From assembly GCA_003648985.1 (NCBI GenBank), contig QMQQ01000026.1, positions 1-6,843 of the forward strand: 6,843 nucleotides of DNA, in the 5' to 3' direction. Below are positions 1-5,164 of this stretch, one piece after another (position 1 is the stretch's first letter; every line of letters begins with the position of its first letter). The position numbers and the translations under genes were made by a program. This DNA comes from Candidatus Woesearchaeota archaeon. Its GTDB lineage: Archaea; Nanobdellota; Nanobdellia; Woesearchaeales; B54-G15. Below the pieces are notes generated by a model, which saw only the letters and a program-made list of their open reading frames with translations, did not search any database and was not told the origin of the DNA.

Positions 1-420
1 CCTGCAATCAAATCCAATTACAAAATCAAATTTCTTCAGCTTTCTCAATTCAATCGTAGCTTTACTCGAGGCAATACCAGCAAAAACAGAGTCAATCTTT
101 TCTATTCGCTCAAAGCCTGGCTTTTTCAGGAAAAGCAGATTTATCTCGTCTGAAAAAGAATAAGCTAGAGAACAATTGAAAATATTAAAAAATTCTTCTG
201 CACATTTACAGAGCGCAGTCGCAAGAAATCGATCAAATGGCTTCTTAAGTTTCAACTCTTTGCATATTCTATGAAAACACCAACCATCAAGTCTCACAAA
301 ATAATAGTATCCTTCTGGCACAACAACACCACTATATATTTCATTATCTACAAGCGATAGCTCTCCTTTGCTTGCCTCACTCTTCGGCTTTGGAAAACCA
401 AGTTTTTTCCAGAGTTTCAT
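1..420 (-). CDS. thg1: Thg1-like tRNA(His) guanylyltransferase, 5' part (cut by window edge)
   Basis: Conceptual translation from ATG at 420 runs open for 140 codons to the window edge, so the C-terminal part (roughly the last third to half, judging by family length) lies outside. The family adds G-1 to the 5' end of tRNA(His) or, in Thg1-like proteins, repairs tRNA 5' ends by 3'-5' polymerisation. Seen: the metal-binding motif RLDGWCFHR at residues 43-51, where most relatives have RxDGRxFHR; KKPFD at 59-63; and AYSFSDEINLLF at 86-97, holding the second carboxylate pair D91/E92. ERIEKIDSV near 104-112 and FDCR at 137-140 match the order of blocks in archaeal Thg1-like proteins. About 40 residues precede the first motif. 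It is head to head with the tRNA-guanine transglycosylase gene, 52 bp apart. No Shine-Dalgarno is visible and an AT-rich box lies about 26 bp upstream, which suggests leaderless transcription. Family call is firm; G-1 addition versus repair cannot be told. Confidence 0.88.
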   Translation of the reverse strand, partial: MKLWKKLGFPKPKSEASKGELSLVDNEIYSGVVVPEGYYYFVRLDGWCFHRICKELKLKKPFDRFLATALCKCAEEFFNIFNCSLAYSFSDEINLLFLKKPGFERIEKIDSVFAGIASSKATIELRKLKKFDFVIGFDCR

Positions 421-439
421 TCTAATGCAGAAAGTAAGT

Positions 440-452
440 AAAAATTAAAAAA
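440..452. promoter_or_regulatory. Shared TATA-like element of the divergent thg1/tgt pair
   Basis: The 52-bp gap between the two start codons holds one run made only of A and T (AAAAATTAAAAAA). Its centre, near 446, is about 26 bp from the thg1 ATG at 420 and about 27 bp from the tgt ATG at 473. That is the usual archaeal TATA-to-start distance for leaderless mRNAs, in both directions. Neither gene has a Shine-Dalgarno. That one box serves both genes is an inference. Confidence 0.45.
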
Positions 453-472
453 GTTCCTGCTTTATTTCTTGC

Positions 473-1582
473 ATGCAATTTGAAATCATAGCCCAAGACA
501 AAAAAACAAAAGCCAGAATTTTCAAATTTAAAACAAAATCAGGCACAATCAAAACTCCTTTCTTTATGCCCGTCGCAACAAAAGCGACAGGAAAATTCTA
601 TGACAGCAATGATATGAAAAAAATCAAAGTGAAAGCAATCATTGCAAATGCATTGCTTCTCAGCTTAGAACCGTCTGCTGCTGTAATAAAATCCCTTGGC
701 GGAATACATCGCTTCATGAACTTTAAAGGCATCATATTTACAGACAGCGGCGGCTTTCAAATGTATTCTGAACATCTCTTTCTTGGCGTAAATGAAAACG
801 GTATCCGTTTCAGAAATCCGTTCACAGGACAGCGCATACTTTGCACGCCAGAAAAGGATATGCAGATTCAGCTCGACATTGGCAGCGATGTAGCAATGTG
901 CCTGGACGACATGCCGTTGTATCCGGCTAAAAAAGAAAGGCTTATTCAATCAGTTAAGCGAACTATTGCATGGGCAATTCGCTGCAAAAGATATCACGAT
1001 AAGCACAACAACATTAATCAACTCCTTTTCGGCATTGTTCAGGGCGGCACCGATAACAGCCTGAGAAAGATCTGTGCAAAAAAACTTTCAACATTAAAAT
1101 TTCCAGGCTATGCTATTGGCGGCTTGGCTATTGGCGAACCAGAAAACTTAATGTGGCAAGCAACCAAAGTAACATTAAAGCACATTCCTGAAAAAACTCC
1201 AAAATACCTAATGGGACTAGGAAAGCCATATCAACTGCTCAAAGCAATATCTCTCGGCATTGACATCTTTGATTCAAGATATCCGACAAAAACAGCAAGA
1301 CACAATCAAGTGTTTACTTTTTCAGATAGCACATTAAAACTACAAAGAAAAATCTATAAGGACGATAAAAATCCAATAGATAAAACATGTAACTGTCCTG
1401 TTTGCCAGAATTATAGCAGAGCTTATCTGCACCATCTCATCAAAATAAAAGAGCCGAACGTGAAAAGATTGTTAAGTTTGCATAATCTCTACTTCTATCA
1501 GTGCTTAATGGAAAAAGCACAGGAAAGCATTGAAGAAAATAAATTCCACAAACTGCTTGAAGAATCAAAGCAATGGAATTAA
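473..1582 (+). CDS. tgt: tRNA-guanine transglycosylase, bacterial-type architecture
   Basis: Exchanges a guanine in tRNA for a 7-deazaguanine base. The 369 residues align over their full length with bacterial TGT (about 370-380 aa). Seen: TDSGGFQ at 90-96 with catalytic D91; CLDDMPLYP at 143-151 with the base-recognising aspartate D145; GIVQGG at 187-192 with Q190; GGLAIGEP at 216-223; GIDIFDSRYP at 262-271 with nucleophile D264; and a zinc site of C306, C308, C311 and H337. The usual NTYHL block reads NALLL at 59-63. The C-terminal domains and PUA of archaeosine TGT are absent and no separate PUA gene is in the window, so position-34 modification is more likely than G15, though this is inferred. 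ATG 473 gives the normal N-terminus (MQFEI). No Shine-Dalgarno is seen; expression is probably leaderless from the divergent promoter. Confidence 0.93.
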   Translation: MQFEIIAQDKKTKARIFKFKTKSGTIKTPFFMPVATKATGKFYDSNDMKKIKVKAIIANALLLSLEPSAAVIKSLGGIHRFMNFKGIIFTDSGGFQMYSEHLFLGVNENGIRFRNPFTGQRILCTPEKDMQIQLDIGSDVAMCLDDMPLYPAKKERLIQSVKRTIAWAIRCKRYHDKHNNINQLLFGIVQGGTDNSLRKICAKKLSTLKFPGYAIGGLAIGEPENLMWQATKVTLKHIPEKTPKYLMGLGKPYQLLKAISLGIDIFDSRYPTKTARHNQVFTFSDSTLKLQRKIYKDDKNPIDKTCNCPVCQNYSRAYLHHLIKIKEPNVKRLLSLHNLYFYQCLMEKAQESIEENKFHKLLEESKQWN

Positions 1583-1593
1583 ACTAATCATAT

Positions 1594-1687
1594 GCGGATA
1601 AACGAAGTTTTCGAGCGTTAGCGAGAAAATTTGAGCACACTTCTGCAAGAAGTGAGCTGCCGAATAACCGAAGTTGGAAGCGTTTGG
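1594..1687 (+). repeat. Imperfect direct repeat, two copies about 65 bp apart
   Basis: Copy 1 (1594-1621) and copy 2 (1659-1687) share the order GC, GGATAA or GAATAA, CGAAGTT, GAGCG or AAGCG, TT. Most positions match once one- or two-base gaps are allowed. A strong hairpin sits between them. This non-coding stretch follows tgt by 11 bp and precedes the promoter of the next gene. It resembles a dispersed intergenic element more than a terminator, as no T-run follows. Its role is unknown. Confidence 0.5.
1634..1658 (+). repeat. Strong stem-loop in the tgt 3' region
   Basis: ACTTCT and AGAAGT pair around the three-base loop GCA (1645-1647). The stem extends outward through C-G, an A.A mismatch, C-G, G-C and A-T, giving 10 pairs with one mismatch. 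It lacks a following T-run, so a terminator role is not supported. It could be a transcript 3'-end stabiliser, part of a small RNA or part of the surrounding repeat. Confidence 0.55.
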
Positions 1688-1698
1688 GTTCGGGCTTA
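1683..1698 (+). repeat. Left arm of inverted repeat flanking the nucleotidyltransferase gene
   Basis: TTTGGGTTCGGGCTTA is matched by the reverse complement of 2211-2226 at 15 of 16 positions. A further ATAGT lies four to five bases inside each arm. The arms bound about 544 bp holding one gene with its promoter and terminator. No clear target-site duplication is seen outside the arms. Confidence 0.65.
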
Positions 1699-1727
1699 TT
1701 TTATAGTAACTTATAAGTAGTAATAAA

Positions 1728-1743
1728 CCGAAAGATTTATAAA
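1728..1743 (+). promoter_or_regulatory. BRE/TATA promoter of the nucleotidyltransferase gene
   Basis: CCGAAAGA followed directly by TTTATAAA matches an archaeal TFB-recognition element plus TATA box, and is the clearest promoter in the window. Initiation about 25 bp downstream, near 1765, would leave a leader of about 23 nt before ATG 1789. The other genes here look leaderless. An ACTTATAAGT palindrome lies just upstream at 1709-1718. Confidence 0.7.
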
Positions 1744-1774
1744 GTGTTGGATAATATTTAATACATAAATCATA

Positions 1775-1792
1775 ATGGGGCGAATAAAATGA
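1775..1792 (+). promoter_or_regulatory. Leader with possible weak Shine-Dalgarno and five-codon upstream ORF
   Basis: GGGG at 1777-1780 ends 8 nt before ATG 1789 and could pair weakly with the 16S 3' end. The same bases are codon 2 of a mini-ORF, ATG 1775 encoding MGRIK. Its TGA (1790-1792) overlaps the gene's ATG as ATGA. Either reading would make this the ribosome entry region; the mini-ORF may be chance. Confidence 0.3.
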
Positions 1793-2163
1793 AAGCTAAT
1801 ACGGCTAATATGGCTAAAATATTAAGAGAAGAAGATATACCTTATGTATCCGCTGTCGTAGACTACCTACGGAGCAGAGGACTTAAGGTTGAGTTTAGAG
1901 GTTCAGTTTTAAGCGGGAATAAAGAGTATAAGGATATAGACCTGATTGCAATGGGAGATCCAGGAGCAGTAACAGCCGCTACATCTGGTTTTATGGGTTT
2001 TTCCCCGAAACCATTTCCACGAAAAACAGAAGAAGGTTTAGAGTTTAAGGTAACATACATTGGAGGTCCAACAACTTATGTGAATAGCCGAGTAAATGAT
2101 AGATTCAAAATTTATGGTGGGGAAACAACAGAAATAGATGTGAACTTAAAAGTAAGATATTAA
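1789..2163 (+). CDS. Small nucleotidyltransferase-fold protein
   Basis: The 124-residue protein carries the pol-beta nucleotidyltransferase signature: GS at 38-39, nine residues, then DID at 49-51, with a third acidic candidate D117 in TEIDVNL near the C-terminus. An N-terminal helix (about 8-30, ILREEDIPYVSAVVDYLRSR) precedes the first strand (KVEFRG). No other domain fits in this length, so it is a minimal nucleotidyltransferase. Relatives range from toxin-antitoxin enzymes that nucleotidylate partners to tRNA or antibiotic nucleotidyltransferases; the substrate here is unknown. No HEPN or other toxin partner lies beside it. It has its own BRE/TATA promoter, a leader and a T-rich terminator, and sits inside an inverted repeat, unlike its housekeeping neighbours. 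ATG 1789 puts GS and DID at a sensible distance from the N-terminus; ATG 1775 is out of frame. Fold call is moderate; catalytic activity is unproven. Confidence 0.72.
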   Translation: MKANTANMAKILREEDIPYVSAVVDYLRSRGLKVEFRGSVLSGNKEYKDIDLIAMGDPGAVTAATSGFMGFSPKPFPRKTEEGLEFKVTYIGGPTTYVNSRVNDRFKIYGGETTEIDVNLKVRY

Positions 2164-2183
2164 TTTTTTCTTTTATTATTTTT
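2164..2183 (+). terminator. T-rich archaeal terminator after the nucleotidyltransferase gene
   Basis: The 20 bases directly after the TAA stop are nearly all T: a run of six T, then C, four T and, after ATTA, five T. Archaeal RNA polymerase stops at such T-tracts without a hairpin. Position and strand fit ending the nucleotidyltransferase transcript before the convergent glyS gene. Confidence 0.55.
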
Positions 2184-2210
2184 CGAGCAACTTGTGCGAG
2201 ACTATCTTTT

Positions 2211-2226
2211 TAAGCCCTAACCCAAA
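2211..2226 (-). repeat. Right arm of inverted repeat flanking the nucleotidyltransferase gene
   Basis: TAAGCCCTAACCCAAA is the reverse complement of 1683-1698 except at one base. A second shared word, TTTTCGAGC followed by GCGAGA, occurs at 1608-1626 and 2180-2201 with different middle bases (GTTA versus AACTTGT), so the two flanks share more than the arm itself. Confidence 0.65.
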
Positions 2227-2240
2227 TATCGTATAACAAG

Positions 2241-2302
2241 AATTTAACGCAATTTAACGTTAAACTAAAGTAAATTTAACGCAAGGTTTACGCAAAGTTT
2301 AC
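2241..2302 (+). repeat. Tandem TTTAACG repeats downstream of glyS
   Basis: AATTTAACG(C/T) occurs at 2241, 2251 and 2273, followed by GTTTACGC at 2286 and GTTTAC at 2297. The middle copy forms a TTTAACGTTAAA palindrome. Spacings of 10 and 22 bp keep the copies roughly on one DNA face. The block abuts the glyS stop codon (2303) between convergent genes. It may be a protein-binding array or a simple repeat; no T-run for ending glyS is visible. Confidence 0.5.
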
Positions 2303-3787
2303 TCATTTGAGATGCTTTCCAATCCAGCCAGCTAAATCATCAATCTTTACCCTTGTCTGTTTTGTTGTGTCCCTATCCCTTACAGTAACATCATTCTGTT
2401 TTAAACTATCAAAATCTATTGTCACACAGAAAGGTGTTCCGATTTCATCCTGTCTTGCATAGCGCCTTCCAATACTTCCGCTTTGATCATAAAAACAATT
2501 GAAATGACTTTTTAACGTTGTGTAAACCTCTCTTGCTTTTTTAATCAGCTCTGGTTTGTTCGAAAGTAGGGGAAAAACAGCAACCTTGATCGGCGCAAGC
2601 CTTGGATGTAACTTCAGCACAACATTTCCCCGCTTCTTATCATAAGAATAAGCATCAAAAAGAAATGCAAGAAAAGTCCTGTCAACACCCTGGCTGGGCT
2701 CAGCAGCAACATAAGGAACAACCTTCTGCTTTGTTGCTTGATCATACAAACATAATTCCTTTTTTGAGTAATTGCTGTGCTGCTGCAGATCAAACTGCTT
2801 TCTGTCAGCATTTCCGTAGATTTCTTTCCAACCGAATGGAAATCTGTATTCAATATCAATGCAAGCTCCTGCATAATGAGCAAGTTCGCTATGCAAATGT
2901 TCTCTTAACCTTAAATTCTTAGGATTTATGCCTAGATCAACAAACCACTTATAAGCTAAAGCAATCCAATAAGCATGCCATTTCGTTGCAATTCGCTCTG
3001 TCACTAAATCAGCTACTCTCATCTTCTTAGCTTCCTTTACTCCAGCTTCCTGCATTTTCGCTGTGAGAACATTTACTTCCATATCCTTGACTTCATCAAA
3101 ATATGAACATTCATCCAATCTATCAGGATGAACAAAATATTCTATCTCCATCTGTTCAAATTCTCTGGCCCTAAAAAGAAAATCCCTCGGTGAAATTTCA
3201 TTTCTAAAAGCTTTACCGACCTGAGCAATACCAAAAGGAAGTTTTACTCTACTTGTTTCAACCACATTTCTAAAATTAATAAAAATAAGCTGGGCTGTCT
3301 CTGGCCTAAGATAAGATTTAACACCATCTACAGGTCCAACGCTTGTCTCAAACATCAATTGCAGAAATCTTGCTTTTTTGAATTCACCTTTGCACTTCGG
3401 ACATCTTATCTTATTCTCCTTTATCAGCCTGTCAAAATCTTCTGGTTTTAAGCCCTCAGCTCTAATGCCAAGAAAATCCTCAATTAAACTCTCGGCTTTT
3501 ACTCTATAGTTACATTTTCCACACTCAACCAGCACATCAAGAAAATGATCAACATGACCGCTTGCTTCCCATACCTTTGGATTTGTAATAATTGCACCAT
3601 CTATGCCAACAATATCCTCCCTTTCATGAACAAATCGCTGCCACCATTCATTAATTATATTTCTCTTTAACTCAATACCTAAAGGCCCATAATCCCAAAA
3701 ACCGGCAAGTCCGCCATAGATTTCGCTATCAGGAAAAACAAATCCTTTCTTCTTGCAAAAAACAAACATATCTTGAATTGAAAGCAT
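2303..3787 (-). CDS. glyS: Glycyl-tRNA synthetase, class II alpha2 type
   Basis: Charges tRNA(Gly) with glycine in the cytoplasm. From ATG 3787 the protein has 494 residues. Seen: the N-terminal GlyRS signature SEIYGGLAGFWDYGPLG at 21-37; a zinc-ribbon-like pair of CxxC at C89/C92 and C129/C132; RPETAQ at 161-166; class II motif 2 around GKAFRNEISPRDFLFRAREF (191-210) with R195 and E197; motif 3 GVDRTFLAF at 367-375; and an anticodon-binding domain from about 398 to the end. It is a little shorter than many archaeal GlyRS. A TTG at 3793 would add two residues, but ATTTAAAT centred 25.5 bp upstream of ATG 3787 fits a leaderless start there. The gene is 18 bp after the radical SAM stop, so it may be read both from the rfcL operon and from its own promoter. 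Converges on the nucleotidyltransferase gene. Confidence 0.95.
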   Translation of the reverse strand: MLSIQDMFVFCKKKGFVFPDSEIYGGLAGFWDYGPLGIELKRNIINEWWQRFVHEREDIVGIDGAIITNPKVWEASGHVDHFLDVLVECGKCNYRVKAESLIEDFLGIRAEGLKPEDFDRLIKENKIRCPKCKGEFKKARFLQLMFETSVGPVDGVKSYLRPETAQLIFINFRNVVETSRVKLPFGIAQVGKAFRNEISPRDFLFRAREFEQMEIEYFVHPDRLDECSYFDEVKDMEVNVLTAKMQEAGVKEAKKMRVADLVTERIATKWHAYWIALAYKWFVDLGINPKNLRLREHLHSELAHYAGACIDIEYRFPFGWKEIYGNADRKQFDLQQHSNYSKKELCLYDQATKQKVVPYVAAEPSQGVDRTFLAFLFDAYSYDKKRGNVVLKLHPRLAPIKVAVFPLLSNKPELIKKAREVYTTLKSHFNCFYDQSGSIGRRYARQDEIGTPFCVTIDFDSLKQNDVTVRDRDTTKQTRVKIDDLAGWIGKHLK

Positions 3788-3805
3788 ACTCAAAATATCT
3801 AATAA

Positions 3806-5164
3806 CTAATTTAAATTATTTACTATATTTTTATTTCGTGTTCCTCTTTTATCTATTTTTTCTAAAAATCTCAGATAAGCTCTGTGATCGTACCACCACT
3901 TCAATCCTTTTTTGATGATGCTTATGCACGTTTTAAAATTCTGAAACAAAAATGCAAACCCTCTTTTCGTAAGCCAATAGTTCTTTTTTATAGCTTCAAC
4001 AACCTTCATCTGCAGATCATAAGCACTCATCCTTTTAGGTCTAAAAACAACATGGTTTAAATCATACAAATCCCAATTTTTTGTAAAGATTCTTCCTTTA
4101 GCATCCAATTTATGATAAAGATCGCTTCCAGGCAATGGGGTTAATATAGAGAATTGTGGACTATCAATGTTCATCTCATCACAGAACTCAATCGTCTTGT
4201 CGATAATTTTTTTATCATCATTATCTGCTCCGAAAACAAACATGCCGTGAATCTTAATCCCGTAATCATGCAACTTCCTAATTGCCTTCTTAATCAAACC
4301 AACATCTTGATGTTTATTATACTCTTTAAGGCTTTTTGGATTAATTGACTCTATGCCAACACAAAGATAATTGCAATTCGTTTTTGAAAAAAGATTCATC
4401 AGCTCATCATCATAGGCAACGTCCAATCTTGCTTGTGCGGCCCAAGGAACGGTAATGTTATACTCAAGCATTCCTTTAAGAATCTTCTTCGTCCTCTCCC
4501 TAGAAGCTGCAAAGTTATCATCATAAAAAAAGATTCGTTTGTTCTTCCTGCTTAAGATTTCTTCAACAACATTCTCAGGAGTTCTAAACCTGTACTTTCT
4601 TCCAAACATCTTCGTAACAGAACAAAAACTGCAATTAAAAGGGCACCCACGTGAAGTGGATATCGGCGTTCTTGGTAAAGGTAGTTTTATGTTTTGTATC
4701 AAAGAAAGGTCGGGAAATGGCAAACTATCTAAGTCTTCGCAGGGTTTACCCTTAATCAACTTCGATTTTAACTTTTTGTTTTTTATGCGCGACACCACAG
4801 TATCGATTATAGGATCCGCTTCTCCTACAACGACATAATCAGCATGACTCAGTGCTTCATTAGGAAAGAAAGTAGCATGCACTCCCCCAATCAAAACCTT
4901 TCTCTCAGGATACTTTTGCTTAAACGCATCCGCTATCGCATATCCTCGTCTGGTTGTGCTTGTCATGCTTGAAATGCAAAGGATATCACAATCAAGCTGT
5001 TCTGGATCGATTCTCTTACCATCATCTTTAATTATCTTAACGTCATGTCCCCTGTTTTTTAAGATGGTACCAAGATAGAGCGTTCCAAGCAGAGGAAGCT
5101 TGTTCAACCAACCAAAAGAAAATCCTTCAAATATGCTACTTGGTTCAACAAAGGTAATTTTCAT
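3806..5164 (-). CDS. B12-binding-domain radical SAM protein, substrate unknown
   Basis: The 452-residue protein has an N-terminal cobalamin-binding-like Rossmann domain (about 1-125): MKITFVEPSS at the start, VLIGGVHATFFPNEAL at 90-105, and DYVVVGEADP at 109-118. A radical SAM domain follows, whose CxxxCxxC (C174, C178, C181, in SRGCPFNCSFC) should bind the 4Fe-4S cluster that cleaves S-adenosylmethionine. FFYDDNF at 212-218 and VGIESINPKSL at 269-279 are typical later blocks of the barrel. The N-domain has no DxHxxG cobalt-ligand motif, as in many of these enzymes, so cobalamin binding would be base-off or may be lost. The basic C-terminal tail (about 395-452) is lysine- and aromatic-rich. 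Relatives methylate or rearrange lipids, cofactors and natural products. Its ATG overlaps the rfcL stop as ATGA, so translation is probably coupled; no Shine-Dalgarno is seen. Function cannot be inferred from rfcL or glyS. Confidence 0.9.
   Translation of the reverse strand: MKITFVEPSSIFEGFSFGWLNKLPLLGTLYLGTILKNRGHDVKIIKDDGKRIDPEQLDCDILCISSMTSTTRRGYAIADAFKQKYPERKVLIGGVHATFFPNEALSHADYVVVGEADPIIDTVVSRIKNKKLKSKLIKGKPCEDLDSLPFPDLSLIQNIKLPLPRTPISTSRGCPFNCSFCSVTKMFGRKYRFRTPENVVEEILSRKNKRIFFYDDNFAASRERTKKILKGMLEYNITVPWAAQARLDVAYDDELMNLFSKTNCNYLCVGIESINPKSLKEYNKHQDVGLIKKAIRKLHDYGIKIHGMFVFGADNDDKKIIDKTIEFCDEMNIDSPQFSILTPLPGSDLYHKLDAKGRIFTKNWDLYDLNHVVFRPKRMSAYDLQMKVVEAIKKNYWLTKRGFAFLFQNFKTCISIIKKGLKWWYDHRAYLRFLEKIDKRGTRNKNIVNNLN
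3809..3816 (-). promoter_or_regulatory. Candidate internal TATA box for glyS
   Basis: ATTTAAAT lies at the very end of the radical SAM gene, centred 25.5 bp upstream of ATG 3787. The same octamer sits at the same distance before rfcL. This supports the ATG over the TTG start and suggests glyS can be transcribed separately. Confidence 0.45.

Noticed and set aside
665..949. Minus-strand open frame inside tgt
   Set aside because: Antisense to conserved TGT motifs, with no promoter or family resemblance.
1634..1658. Rho-independent terminator for tgt
   Set aside because: The stem is good but the following bases are not a T-run.
1680..1700. GGGTTCGGGC as a tRNA T-arm
   Set aside because: The T-loop-like word has no acceptor, D or anticodon arm around it, and its inverted copy at 2211-2226 shows it is a repeat arm.
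1789..2163. MNT/HEPN toxin-antitoxin pair
   Set aside because: The nucleotidyltransferase motif fits, but no HEPN partner is adjacent on either side.
1583..2302. A complete integron attC site
   Set aside because: The left flank halves are direct, not inverted, repeats; a clean RYYYAAC start is missing on the left and the right pairing is weak; no integrase is present. Kept only as a hypothesis for the module ends.
2602..2922. Plus-strand open frame inside glyS
   Set aside because: Lies antisense to conserved GlyRS sequence and has an unlikely Q/H-rich composition; a shadow of glyS.
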